From positions 5,478,501 through 5,542,500 of the forward strand of contig OZ024869.1 in the NCBI GenBank assembly GCA_964017185.1: a DNA stretch of 64,000 nt. Direction: 5' to 3'. Shown here piece by piece: positions 32,352 to 44,474 of the stretch (position 1 is the stretch's first letter; the number at the start of each line of letters is the position of its first letter). Both the position numbers and the translations under genes were made by a program. Under the pieces are notes generated by a model. That model was given only the letters and a program-made list of their open reading frames with translations, was not told the DNA's origin and did no database searches. Origin of the DNA: Rugalucina vietnamica. Lineage: Eukaryota > Mollusca > Bivalvia > Lucinida > Lucinidae.

Positions 32352-32522
32352 ATGGCTTCAGACCCATTCCGAAACAATCTGGGCTGTACAGTCATAGAAG
32401 GTGTTAAATGCTTGAAATTTTTTGTAGCAAAAGCAATGTGCTGATAAGCTGCGAGATCACAGCACTGCTGATCTGTTCCTGTTGTTTTTCAGAAACAGGG
32501 TTTCTCAAGACTTATCTCAGTT
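32352..32522 (-). mobile_element. MITE-P copy 19, diverged
   Basis: Lies about 115 bp after the MED1 stop. CTGGGCTGTACAGTCATAGA and a decayed core (GCTGATAAGCTGCGAGATCA). If transcription continues here it is part of the 3' UTR. Confidence 0.55.
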
Positions 32523-32587
32523 TTGTTCAATTGATTTTGTTTGCATTGACTATGTAGTATTTTAGCCACACATGGTGTTTAGACTTA

Positions 32588-32812
32588 TTTGAGCTGCCAC
32601 ATCAGAAAACCAACAATCTGCATATGCGAAAACATCTCCGCAGACCAGCTTCGACGTAACCGCAAAACTGATCAGTGCCTGTTTTTCGCTACACAGATCC
32701 TACAATCCCTCTCCTTTAATCCAAAATCTCAAGACAAGCCTGCTTCTGTGACTGGCTTGTAATGAACCTGGTTGGAAACCCAAATTGTTGGTTTACTCAC
32801 ACGAAGGCTCAT
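32588..32812 (+). mobile_element. MITE-P copy 20
   Basis: TGAGCTGCCACATCAGAAAA to CTCACACGAAGGCTCAT; the core carries several changes. Confidence 0.68.
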
Positions 32813-32944
32813 GGCACCCAATGTATTTCAGATGAGGTTAGATACTGTTAGCAGTTAAAGCAAAGTACTTAGTACTCTCAGTGTATTGCACACAAAGTCA
32901 ACTTAAGCTGAGTATCAATGTAAAATAATTGACTACATAAATGA

Positions 32945-33058
32945 AATGCATAGCCTCAGCATCATGAAAAAACTACATGTTGGACAAAAACAATGGCACT
33001 GATCAGCTGGATCGTTATTTGCAGCTGATCAAAGTCTTGGTTTCAGAAGATTGGATAA
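32945..33058. mobile_element. MITE-P copy 21, core fragment
   Basis: AATGGCACTGATCAGCTGGA and TTTGCAGCTGATCAAAGTC keep the palindrome; the flanks are lost. Confidence 0.45.
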
Positions 33059-33280
33059 ATGAGCCAACATTTTGGTAGAAAAAACATTTTGCATATGCGA
33101 AAACAAAGGCGCAGATCAGCTTTGCAGTAGTGCGAAGCTGCTCAGCGCCTTTGTTTTCGCTACACGGATTGTACAATTCTATTTCTCCAGCCTCTGGCCA
33201 TAGTCTGTGTTTGTACAGCTTGGTTTGTGTCAGACCTGTTCCAAAACCACATTGTTGGCTTTCTCATGAAGCAGCTCAAA
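33059..33280 (+). mobile_element. MITE-P copy 22
   Basis: Near full length; the core (GCTTTGCAGTAGTGCGAAGC) has lost a few central bases. Confidence 0.75.
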
Positions 33281-33299
33281 GAGTGTATTTGATGATAAT

Positions 33300-33400
33300 G
33301 CTAAATTTTTCGTACAGACCTATGTTGTGGGTACTCATTAAAATCTTCTCGGCGAGGTGATTATAATGAGTATCCACAATATATTTTCATGAAGAATGTT
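33300..33400. repeat. GATTGTGGGTAC repeat, decayed copy
   Basis: CCTATGTTGTGGGTACTCAT and ATGAGTATCCACAATATATT pair around TCTTCTCGGCGAGG. Confidence 0.5.
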
Positions 33401-33437
33401 CAAATAATTATCTTTCAACTGTCTTCAATTATCGTCA

Positions 33438-33676
33438 AATGAGCTGTGTCATAAGAAAACAAACAATGTGGTTTACGAACAGGTCTGACACAAACCGAGT
33501 TGTACAATCACAGAAGATGGCTAGAAGTTGGAAATTTTTTATTTAGAATGGAGAGGAATTGTAGTATCCGTGTAGCAAAAACAAAGGCGCTGATCAGCTT
33601 CGCGGTTACCGCAAAGCTGATCTGCGCCTTTGTTTTCGCATATGCAAATGTTGGTTTTCTCATGACGATGCCCAAA
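33438..33676 (-). mobile_element. MITE-P copy 23, full length
   Basis: The core GCTTCGCGGTTACCGCAAAG carries a paired G/C change in both arms (GCGGTTACCGC instead of GCAGTTACTGC). Confidence 0.8.
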
Positions 33677-34238
33677 TACTTCTATCAAACCTTCTGTGTG
33701 GTTTTGGATTATGCAAAAACTGGTTATCTTATGAGGCTGTCCATATGTTGCGGCCCTGCATAGATTAACAGATCCTGATAGTGATAATAGATCTTATCAT
33801 AGCTTTAGAAGTTGGATAAAAGCAAACTCATGGTTTTACATTTGTAAAGTATAACAACTTAAAAACCTAAGCATGGTTTTAGCATAACACCTTTGGTGAT
33901 CAGACGTCATTTATCAAGATTTATGCACTTATGAATATAACAAGGCATTTGATTGGACAATATTTTCAAAATTTTGCAACATACTCAATATGCTGCGATA
34001 TACCGTTGGAAACCCAAATTCATAAAGTAATATTCCTTTTGATTGGTCAACCTTGTGGCTTTGGTGTCAGTGAGAACACTCTGTGTAGGTGGAAAATATG
34101 ATCTTTTCAATGATTAATATTTAAAAGAAGATGTATGAGAATAGTGAAAACGATATTTAATTTTGTTTAGGTATTATATTTATGTTCAGAAACTGCCTTT
34201 TTCGCATATCGCCTTGTCATAAAAATCTCTGGGTATAT
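33677..34238. other. Intergenic or 3'-UTR sequence, nothing recognised
   Basis: Downstream of MED1; no exon, no clear repeat. Confidence 0.45.
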
Positions 34239-34448
34239 ATGAGCCGGGTCATGAGAAAACAAGATTTTTTTTGGAAATGCGAAAAAGACGCAGATCAGCG
34301 GTGCAGTAACAGCACAGCTGATCAGCGTCTTTGTTTTTACTACATGGATAGTACAATATCTCTTCTTAAATCTGAAGTTTTAAGCTTCTAGCCTTCTTCA
34401 GGCTGGCTTGTTTAGAACGGAAGACTATTTTTCTCGTGTAGCCGGTAA
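34239..34448 (+). mobile_element. MITE-P copy 24
   Basis: ATGAGCCGGGTCATGAGAAA start; core GCGGTGCAGTAACAGCACAG. Confidence 0.75.
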
Positions 34449-34959
34449 TATGCATCCCATTTGTCAAAAATTTGACCGCAGACGCCTTGTAAATTTTACA
34501 AGTAAAAGTCCTATGCCTAAAAATAATCTTGACCAGGGCTTTTTCTTTTATGAAAACTCAAGGTACTTGCACCATGCAAAAATGCAATTTATCTTTTTTT
34601 GGTGTGTTTAAGATAGAACAGCCAGACACAAAACAATTATAATAAACTGAAGTCAGAATACTTGGAAGAAGTTTGGGACAATTTTCAAAGAAAAGAATGA
34701 AAAAAGAAAGAGAGAAAAAGTGGGGGGAAAAAAAGACTTCGGAATGCAAGAGGATGATAAAAATGTTCTTCTTGAAGTGTCCAGGACAAGATGAAATGCA
34801 TCAAGGCAGTTTCCAAACAATTTTGTTGGGAGAGTAGCTTTTTGTTTTTCTACAGGGTTACCATAAACAATGTGTTTTCTGACATTTAGTTAAATTACAG
34901 CACAATTGTTATCATGAAATTGAATTGATTCATGACAATTCTTTACATTTCAAAAACCA
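34449..34959. other. Nothing recognised
   Basis: AT-rich; an AATAAA at 34641 is 2.4 kb after the MED1 stop and could be a poly(A) signal, but there is no other support. Confidence 0.35.
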
Positions 34960-35035
34960 GAAAGGCACCTTAACTCCCCGTAGTGTTGGCTGTGTTTTGA
35001 TATGACTGAAAGTTGTTAACTGGGATGTTAAAAAT
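34960..35035 (+). mobile_element. SINE tail fragment
   Basis: CTCCCCGTAGTGTTGGCTGT and GACTGAAAGTTGTTAACTGG with GATGTTAAA match the conserved SINE tail. Confidence 0.5.
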
Positions 35036-35324
35036 CTTATTTATGTAAAAATATCTGTTACACCATGATTTTTGTTTGAATTTTATGAACACACTGAGAA
35101 GATTATTTTTGTGGTAATTTAGGATTACCGTAAGTTTAGTCAGCTGTTGGTAAATTTGCAGAAAGCAGTTATAATTATGAGATGGTTACAGCGAGTACCC
35201 ACATGTATTTTTGATGGAGAAATGAGTACTTACGAGATATGTTTTAAAGACATAACTGACAGAAGTATTCCTTAGTTATCATCAGCTATCATGACCATAT
35301 TCTCACACTTGTTATCAGAAGATG

Positions 35325-35575
35325 ACCAACGTGACTGGGAACAACTGACGCAGATATAATCAATATGCCTAGTATTCAAAAACCTGCATGGGAACAACTT
35401 TCTATAGATCAGAATGATCTGTGGAAAGTTGTTGTTCCACAGATCAGAGTATCTTTGGAAATTTGTTGTCGGACAGGTATTTATATCCTATTGTCATATT
35501 TTGATTTTATCCACATTGGTTGTTCTCTCAGTGGCGTTGGTTGTCTCTGAATACCCAGTGTGGTTCTGCTTCAAC
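35325..35575 (+). repeat. Interspersed repeat, copy 2
   Basis: Same blocks as 8335-8560. It also has a local hairpin, GATCTGTGGAA/TTCCACAGATC. Confidence 0.5.
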
Positions 35576-35806
35576 TGAGCCGCATTATTAGAAAACCAAC
35601 AATGTGGTTTCCGAACAAGTCCGACACAAACACCGAGTTGTACAAGCACAGAAGGTGGCTAGAGGCTGGAATTTTTGGATTTAGAGGAATTGTATGATCC
35701 GTGTAGCGAAAACAGAGGCGCTGATCAGCTTCGCAGTAATTTCGAAGTTGATCTGCGTCTTTGTTTTCGCATATGCAAAGTGTTGGTTTTCTCATGATGT
35801 CGCTCA
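35576..35806 (-). mobile_element. MITE-P copy 25, full length
   Basis: TGAGCCGCATTATTAGAAAA to CATGATGTCGCTCAA; core GCTTCGCAGTAATTTCGAAG. Confidence 0.78.
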
Positions 35807-35879
35807 ACTGTCTCTGATTCTGTTCATTTCAGGTCTCCATAGTCAGATAGTTATCTTAGTCATGGGTAAATACTAAAGC

Positions 35880-36448
35880 TAGTTGGCCAGATAGGAATGC
35901 TATCATAAGTGTGATGCAAAAACATAATCAAAATCTGCCTTAAGCTACCTATTGGCTGCACATTGGCTGAAACTTTCTTGCTTGAATCAAGAATTGCAAA
36001 TTGTCAGAAGAATGATGCACTTGGTATTGGCAAACTGGGGTGTTTCCCTAGAAGCAGAATGGTTAAGTTAGTGACACCAATTTGGCTTCAATTGTGGAAA
36101 CCCACAGTCAAGGAAACTCGTTGAATACCACAATTTTGAAAGATCACTGTTCTCTGGGATGTTGTATTGTTAATGTTCACAGATATCTGCTGCTGACAAT
36201 GTCTGATGTTTCAAAACATTAGAGAGGGCCTCTGCCTCTTAAAAAATCTTGCCATGTACAAGATCATCCATAGATTTCCAAACCCAACACTAGAATTAAA
36301 GATAATTTATAAATCTTCAAAATTTCATGCTTACACATTTGAACAGGGTCATTTGCCTTTGTACAGGGTCACAAAAATGCTTAAAAAATCAAAATATCTT
36401 GAAGTTTTATGAATATAATCCTGCCATTTTTCACAAAATTGCGCTAAG
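35880..36448. other. Nothing recognised
   Basis: Between MITE-P copy 25 and the T-run element; no repeat or exon seen. Confidence 0.45.
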
Positions 36449-37014
36449 GCCTAAAAAAAAAAATGTTATGTTTCCGATTTCATCATAAATTTAGCATAGG
36501 GTCGGTAGGTAGGCTTTTTTTTTTTTTTTTTTTTTTTTTTTTCCCTTGGAAAATCAGGATCGGTAGGTATTTTTTTTTTTTTTTGACCGGACTTTCTTCT
36601 TACCGCACATTTGACTCCAAATCGGAAACCTTTACACCGAGGATGGCCGTCTTCGTATAACAGGGATAACGGGACATTGTGCCGCAAGGCTTTTATTACA
36701 TTTGAAGCAGGTATGTGGCTACATTTGTCGAAATAAATGGCGACTAATGTGCTTGGTCGTGACAACACACTACACAGTAGCCATGTTGTTGTTCTTGATC
36801 GTAATTGTTAAAGACCGAAAATATCCGAAAATCGGCGCGGACAAATTCTCGTAACGAAATGATTTTGACTTTTGATAAAAACCGGAATCGTTGAACAGGG
36901 TCGGTCGCCGACTTTTTTTTTTTTTTTTTTTCTGAGCGCTAAAAAAGTTGCAGTCGGCGCAGATTTTGACCAGTCGGTCGGGAAATCGGAAACATAACAT
37001 TTTTTTTTTAAGCC
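36449..37014. mobile_element. Inverted-repeat element with T-runs
   Basis: Left GCCTAAAAAAAAAAATGTTA and right TAACATTTTTTTTTAAGCC, with TGTTTCCGATTT/AAATCGGAAACA inside, form ends of about 32 bp. T-runs of 15-25 bp follow GGTAGG and GTCGCCGAC blocks. No coding content. Confidence 0.75.
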
Positions 37015-37165
37015 TAAACTGATCTTTATAATAGCAAGATTGTGGTTTTCAACGAGTGTCCCTGACTGCACTGGTTGTAGAAATTAGTCTAACAGGATTT
37101 TGCATAAGCTCAAGCTAATTGAGGCAGATGTTAGTTTTGTTTGTGCAGCAGCACAAGGTATCATT

Positions 37166-37395
37166 TGAGCCGCGCCAGAAAACCGGTCTTTGGGGTTTCC
37201 GACCAGGTATGACTCAAAGCAGCCTGTACAGTCTCAGGAGAAGACTAGAAGAATCTTGTATTTAATAAGAAGAGAGATTGTACTATCTTTGCAGCGAAAA
37301 CAAAGGCGCTGATCAGATGTGCAGTTACTGCACAGCTGATCTGTGTCTTTGTTTTCGCCTTGGAAATAACCAGGTTTTCCCATGACATGGCTCAT
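37166..37395 (-). mobile_element. MITE-P copy 26, full length
   Basis: TGAGCCGCGCCAGAAAACCG to CCCATGACATGGCTCAT; core with GTGCAGTTACTGCAC. Confidence 0.8.
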
Positions 37396-37641
37396 GTTTG
37401 TCTGGTCAACTACATGTTTTGTTCTTGTTTACAATTTCAAAAGTTGAGTTTCTGTTTTTTACTATTTTAGTAGTCTATATTTTGTTGGGTGGGTTTTGAT
37501 AATAACTTTGCTCATTTCTCTGTTAAAACATTTTGTACTTGAAGTTAGGAATGAGCTTGTTCTCATGACCTTGTATGAGCAATGAAAAAAAATTTCCTTT
37601 TGTTATCAAAACCCATCCATCATTGGCTACAATATTTGTTA

Positions 37642-38891
37642 ATTATACCCCCCGCAAAACGAAGTTTTAGGGGGGTATACTGTTTTCAGCCTGTCCGTGA
37701 TTCCGTAATTCCGTGATTCCGTCATTCCGTCAACATTTTGACATCTTTGCTGAATAACTTAAGTAGTTTTTGTCCAATGTTCTTCAAATTTTCAACACAT
37801 CTGCACCATTAGACAACATATATGTGATATGAATTTAGGGGCCAAAGGGTCAGTTTTGCAAGAGTTATGAGACTTTTTAAACCTATACATAGAATGTTTG
37901 CCATAGGGCTAATAGTGCATACTTTGTGAAATCAATCCTCCTACAGCTTTCAATATTCTCTTTTGATACTTTGCAGATATGTGCCAGATATATTGAAGAT
38001 ATGCATGAAGAAGTATTATGCTGAAAAAATGAATTTTGACAAATTTACAGCATTTTGAACTTAGCCAATTTTCGATAATTGCCATATTCAATAATGGTTG
38101 GTAGTGCATAGTTTGTGAAATCAACTCCTCCTAGGGCTTTCAGTATTTCTTTTCAATACTTTGCAGACATGTTCCACACATATTGAAGATGTGCATGAAG
38201 AATTATAATGCTGAAAAAATAATTTTTGACAAATTTACAGCATATTTCAACATAGCCATTTTTTGACCATTGCTTATATACAATAGTGGTTGGTAGTGCA
38301 TACTTTGTGAAATCAACTCCTCCAAGGGCTTTCAGTATTTCTTTTCAATACTTTGCAGACATGTTCCACACATATTGAAGATGTGCATGAATGATTATAA
38401 TACTGAAAAAGTGATTTTTGACAAATTTAAATTATTTTTCAACATAGCCATTTATTGACCATTGCTTATATACAATAATGGTTGGTAGTGCATACTTTGT
38501 GAAATCAACTCCTCCTAGGGCTTTCAGTGTTTCCTTTAAATTCTTTGTAGATTTGTTCCAGATATATTTTAGATGTGCAAGAATAATTTTCATGCTGAAA
38601 ATTTAATTTTTGACAAATTTACAGCTTTTATTTAACTTAGCCAATTTTTTACCATTTCTCATGAGAAACAATGATCATAGTGCATACAGTGAAATCAACC
38701 TCAAGCTTTCAATATATTCTTTTAATATCTTATAGATGTGACTGGCATACTGGGGATGTACATAAAGGATTATAATGCTGAAAAGATATCTTTGACAAAT
38801 TTTCTGCATGTTTGACTTAGGAAGTTATTGGCCAGCTTCAGATAATTTTGCGGGGGGTATACTGAAAGCCTTGCTTGCAGCCAATTTCTAG
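37642..38891 (+). mobile_element. AB3 array-bearing element
   Basis: Start hairpin TATACCCCCCGCAAAACG/AGTTTTAGGGGGGTATA, then GTCCGTGATTCCGTAATTCC microsatellite. About five units spaced about 190 bp (GTGCATACTTTGTGAAATCA) follow. Near the end is TTTGCGGGGGGTATACTG, then AAGCCTTGCTT and a terminal CTAG at 38888-38891 before TTTT. Confidence 0.83.
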
Positions 38892-39587
38892 TTTTATTAT
38901 TGAAATGGACCACAGGAAAGAAAAGTCTTCAATAGATAAAAATATTGACAAACAGTTTGTAGCTTTAAAAAGTTTGATTTTTGGTCTACCGTTTACTTTT
39001 GCCTTTACACAATTTGGAAAAAATACTTCCTTTGGAGAATCAGTATAGTTTAGCATCAGAAAAAAGCTTCACTTGTCATGCTTGTGAAGTAACCAAATCA
39101 TTTCTTATTGTACTTTTTTTTTTTTCAATTTTAGCGTTTCCTGTAGTGCATTTCTTGTTTCAGATTTGTTTTTCTCAACATAATAAAATATTTTCAGATG
39201 ATATTGTATTTCTACTTCCAGTATTCAAAATATCAAGCTGTGTACTTGTACATGGGGGTGGGGGAGGATATTTCATACGATAAAAATATTTTCTCGTGTC
39301 TCATTACCCTTAAATGTCAATTGACTATTGTATTTGTGATTAAACGGAATTAAAACAAAAGAGGTACACAGTCAAGCCTAGTGGTATATGCATCAAACTG
39401 GTCTGATGTTTGTGGCTAGCACACTTCTTATTTGAATGGCTATTTACAACTTTTTCAATGGCCAAAACAGTGGGTATTTCTAAGGGAGTTAACTCAGGGG
39501 CATAATGCTTTGCACCATATTTGGGTTGGGTTTCGCCTTGGGGAAAGATGTTACTTTAAAATCATGTGTACATAACATGCACTTTAA
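38892..39587. other. Nothing recognised
   Basis: Intergenic sequence between AB3 and MITE-G copy 5. Confidence 0.45.
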
Positions 39588-39813
39588 CTCATATAAGCCT
39601 GGCGTCCTTTTTGTGGGACATAGGCAAACAGAATAGCCCCAGATGGGACGCCGCAAAACGCGGCGTCCCATCTGGGGCTATTCTGTTTGCTTAGAGAAAT
39701 TTCATCGAAAAATGGAATAAAAAAATAAAAATCACTCCTTACACCCCTAAAAATGAGAGTGGATTCACCCAAATGATAATGATGGGAGAATCCATTCGTC
39801 AAATATGGGTTAA
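39588..39813 (+). mobile_element. MITE-G copy 5, best preserved
   Basis: The hairpin arms are almost perfect (GATGGGACGCCGC/GCGGCGTCCCATC). The ends are TTAACTCATATAAGCC and ATATGGGTTAATG. Confidence 0.82.
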
Positions 39814-39973
39814 TGAATGCCCCTTGTACATCTTTAGAAAGAATCTACTCAGACCATCACAAAATGAATTTTGTATCAATTGCAATGAACAGATTTTCTG
39901 ACTGATAAGCATGTGTTTCCACATTCTGATCTGGGTATTGTTGTTTGGCTCTTTCATTGCAAGTACAAACACA

Positions 39974-41587
39974 CTCTGCATGCCAATTATCGATATTTGA
40001 CCAACGCCGGAGTGAAATAGCTAACTCCGAGGCAATAGCCAACGCCTGAGGAACAGTGTGTGAAGGGCTGTCAACGAAACTATGAAAATATTTTATAAAG
40101 CAAGCGGATAATGTATTTGTAATGATAAGTTAATGTTGTAAGACGGATTTGCTTCCAAATAAAATTGACATCATTTTACAATACTTTGTCTGAAACATAC
40201 AAACTACAAGAAAACACGCACAATTTTGGGTTTTGTCCGTCAAGATTGATTTAGAAGTCAACAATTCTTTAAAGTCAAAACTTTTCATTCTCTATTCATG
40301 CTATAATTTATAACTCATATTCGCTGTACAAACTGTTTTACTTAAAGCTCATTTCTGACGAAGCATTTAGACATTTTTCGCCACCAAAGACTCCTTGTGG
40401 AAAAAAGAATGGGATCGCCAACGCCGGAGGAAGGTTAGATATGGACATGACCAACGCCTGAGGATGATAACGTTTGCACAGAATGCTGATTCAAAACAAA
40501 AACTATTTTTACTCGACTTTTACTTGATAGAGTGATAGCAACAATATTTGGCAGCTACACCTGTATAATGATACATACGTGGAAGCACGTGCACGGTTGT
40601 GGATATACCGTGATGCATTTTTCTCCCGTATAAAGCACATACGAATGTCCATTACCATGTTTTAATACTATTCGTATTTAAAAAGCATGACATGAATATT
40701 TAAGTTATGCGTTGTAACGAAAGGTTTTCTGAATCAATATGAATGACTCGACCGAGTGAAACTGAACAATCTAAATGCCTGCAAAAGAAAATAAAATTGT
40801 GCTCTTTTAGTGTATGTTGCATTGCATGTCTGTGGCGAATCTAGCAAGCCATGAATTGTTTCAATTATTGCTCGTTTGTTTCTTCGTGTACAGAATTTTT
40901 TTTTTCGGATAAACTACGAATTTGAGACAATAAGTGTAACAAGATGACCTCAATTCTATGTGTAACAGAAACGTGCGCGCGCGATCCCACGCCAGAAGGT
41001 AAGCATCTTGTAGGAGATTATAGGCATTACAGACCATTATAGGGTGAAAGTAAATATGATAAATTGATAAAAAAAACCCATCAAATCTTGAGAACAAAAT
41101 CGGGAGTCGTAGTTGGTCTCATCTCTTCTCTAACATTTCCTCCGGCTGCAGTCGTATCTTACTCCGGCGTTAACGTTACCCTCATTTCCTCACTAAAGAG
41201 GGTCTGTTAATTAAATGCATGAAAATGTTCAAAATATACCAAATTCAAGCGTGCTTTGGTTCTGTTAATGTCTGATATATATTGTTTCCTCCATATGCAC
41301 AATTTCAACCGCGTTTAGCTGTTTACATTAGGTTGTTGTATTAACGTACATCTTTCATAAATTTATCAATAATACGAATATCTTTGCGCCTAAAATTGTT
41401 TTGAACAGCAAGCTCATTGTCATAGGGAGATATAGAATTAGGGAAACTGAGTAAAGAGCGTGTTTTTCCAACTTATTTTTACATTTTTATAAGAAGAGCA
41501 CTCTCTATTTTCCTCAGGCGTAGGCGTTATCCTCGGAGTTGGCTATCCCACTCCGGCGTTGGTCAAATATCGATATTGGCATGCAGA
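39974..41587. mobile_element. 1.6-kb element with about 75-bp inverted ends
   Basis: Left GCATGCCAATTATCGATATT, GACCAACGCCGGAGTGAAAT and CAACGCCTGAGG are mirrored at 41514-41587. Extra CAACGCC(G/T)GAGG boxes lie inside at about 40418 and 40448 and, inverted, near 41138. No ORF with recognisable content. Confidence 0.82.
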
Positions 41588-41756
41588 ATGTGACAAATCG
41601 AAAAAAAAATATAAAATCTTTATCGTGATAAAAACAAAGGTTGTTATATATCAACCTTAGGTTTCTTACATGCAGAAAACTTTTTTTTTTTTTTTTCGGA
41701 ATAGCTCATATCTATATTGAAATATATCGACAGAGAATAAAAATGAATTTTATAAT

Positions 41757-41890
41757 TGTACATAATGGGATTTAAATATACATGTATATATAGAACTAAT
41801 TTTGTGATTTAAGCATTTGTTTTAATTGTACATAAAGTAGTTTATGACTGTTGTCAAACATTGAGAAAAATGTGTATTTTTTTGTACATA
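41757..41890 (+). promoter_or_regulatory. Cluster of three TGTACATA (Pumilio-type) motifs
   Basis: TGTACATA at 41757-41764, 41827-41834 and 41883-41890 in AT-rich sequence. UGUANAUA is the Pumilio RNA-binding consensus, so this could be 3'-UTR sequence. No transcript evidence is available and the MED1 stop is 9.5 kb upstream. Confidence 0.25.
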
Positions 41891-42154
41891 ATTGTATGTA
41901 TGGATAGTTACTATTTATAGCAAAATAATGATATGTAAATTATGATGGAGCTAAGTCAATCTATGTTGGAATTCCGTGTCATTGATAACGTATTGTACAG
42001 TGTTTGTCCATATGTCTGACTGCCTTAAAACTATAATACATAGTATAATGAACAACACCACAGTCTGGTGTTTTCATTTTAATTCCTTTCATCAGGGAAA
42101 CATGTCCGTGTCATATATACCCTGTATATATAGAAAAACAGGTTAAGATGGGTG

Positions 42155-42280
42155 TACAATTTTTCTTGTTCTTGTTCCAAAACATAGATTGTGGGTACTC
42201 GTTAGAACCGCCTCACTGAGGCTTTTCTAACTTGTACCCACAATCAATTTTTTGAGCAAAAATATTAACTGCATGTATCA
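42155..42280. repeat. GATTGTGGGTAC inverted repeat, best copy
   Basis: CAAAACATAGATTGTGGGTA and TGTACCCACAATCAATTTTT form arms around CGCCTCACTGAGGC. Confidence 0.65.
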
Positions 42281-42530
42281 AATATTTTGAAAGAAATTTT
42301 CAGTTTTTAATCTTCAAGAAACATGTTTATTGCATGGGCATGTTTTCGTAATGGTACTACACCATAGCATGAACATGCAGCCATACAATGAAATAAAAAA
42401 ACAAACTCACTGATCAGGTTTGGTTCTAACCTGGCCCCGAGTTTATAAGACTTTTTTCATGCTCAGCTCAGCTGAGATTAAAATTTATCCTGCACATAAA
42501 TGTTAAAATGCCAACGATTGTTGGCATTTT

Positions 42531-44474
42531 TAGCTCACCTGAGCCATTAGGCTCACAAGGTGAGCTTATAGGATGGCCATGATCCGGCGTCCGTCCGTCG
42601 TCCACCATTTTCAAAGATCTTCTTCTCTGAAAGCGCTTAGCCAATCAAAGCCAAATTTTATTTGAAGCATCTATGGGAAGGGGGAACCAATGTGTTTATA
42701 AATAATCCAGGTCACATGACCAAGATGGCTGCCACGCCCATATATGGTAAAAACCCTTCAAAATTCTTCTTCTCCGGAACCACTGGACCGATTTCAACGA
42801 AACTTGGCATGAAGCATTGGGGACTAGAGTACTACAATGTCTTTATAAATTATGACCTTTGGATGACCTTGACCTATTTTACGGCAAGGTCAACATAGGT
42901 CGCCCATGCATTTGAATGGGGAAAATTGTTAAAATGTCATTTGAAAGGCAAATCTTGCAGGAAATGGGCAAATGGACTGAAGGTAGGTAATTCTGAAAAA
43001 AAATTGGACCCCAGTGGTTGGTCTGCCCCCACCTCGGGGCAATATACATGTTTATTACAAAAATATTCAAAGATCTTCTTCTCTGAAACCACTTGGCCAA
43101 TCAAAGCCCAATTTTATAGGAAGGATCTATGGGAAGGGGGAATCAATGTGTTTATAAATAATCCAGGTCACATGACCAAGATGGGTGCCATGCCCATATA
43201 TGGTAAAAACCCTTTAAAATTCTTCTTCTCCGGAACCTCTAGACCGATTTCAACGAAACTTGGCATGAAGCATCGGGGACTAGAGTACTACAATGTGTTT
43301 ATAAATTATGACCTTTGGATGACCTTAACCTATTTTACGACAAGGTCAACATAGGTCGCCCATGCATTTGAATGGGAAAAATTGTTAAAATGTCATTTGA
43401 AAGGCAAATCTTGCAGGAAATGGGCAAATGGACTGAAGGTAGGTAGTTCTGAAAAAAAATTGGACCCCAGGGGTTGGTCTGCCCCAACTCGGGGCAATAT
43501 ACGTGTATATTACAAAAATATTCAAAGATCTTCATCTCTTAAACCACATGGCCAATCAAAGCCCAATTTTATAGGAATCATCTATGGGAAGGGTGAATCA
43601 ATGTGTTTATAAATAATCCAGGTCACATGACCAAGATGGCCACCATGCCCATATATGGTAAAACCCTTTAAAATTCTTCTACTCCTGAACCAATGGACCG
43701 ATTTCAACGAAACATGGCATGAAGCATCGGGGACTAGAGTACTACAATGTGTTTATAAATTATGACCTTTGGATGACCTTGACCTATTTTACAGCAAGGT
43801 CAACATAGGTCGCCAATGCATTTGAATGGGGAAAACTTTTAAAATGTCATTTGAAAGTGAAAGTCTTGCAGGATACGGGCAGTAGGACTGAATATTAATG
43901 ATTCTGAAAAAAATTGGACCCCAGGGGCTCATTTGCCCAAGCCCCGGGGCAATATACATGTATATTACCATAATATTCAATATTCAAACATCTTGTCCTG
44001 TGAAACTGCATGGCCAATCAAAGCCAAATTTCATGTGAATCATCTATAGAATGGGGGAATCAATGTGTATGTAAATAATCAAGGTCACATGACCAATATG
44101 GCCGCCATGCCCATATATGGTATAAACCCTTCAAAAATCTTCTTCTCCAGAACCGGTGGATCGATTTCGAAGAAACTTGGCATGAAGCATCGATGACTCA
44201 AGTACTACAATGTATGTATAAACGATGACCCTGTGATGACCTTGACCTATTTTATGGCAAGGTCAACATGGGTTGCCTATGTATTTGAATGGGTAACCGT
44301 AAACTGTTAAAATGTCATTTGAAGGGAAAAACTTGTATGGACAGTATATTGATTATTCTGAGAAAAAAAAATGGACCAAGGGCTTCATCTGCCCCTATAC
44401 TGGGGCTATTTTCTATAACATTCGTATATTCAGCAGATCTCAGGTGAGCGTTTACAGGACCATTGGTCCTCTGG
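42531..44474 (+). mobile_element. AB1 element, copy 3
   Basis: Start AGCTCACCTGAGCCATTAGG with its complement, then CCGTCCGTCGTCC. About four units spaced 454-463 bp apart, measured at the GATGACCTTGACC motif. End CAGGTGAGCG and CATTGGTCCTCTGG. Confidence 0.85.

Noticed and set aside
36463-37071. Short frames with long Phe or Lys runs
   Set aside because: They are translations of T-runs inside the inverted-repeat element at 36449-37014.
42926-43354. 142-residue plus-strand frame
   Set aside because: It runs through AB1 array units and is repeated in the next unit; no protein family resemblance.
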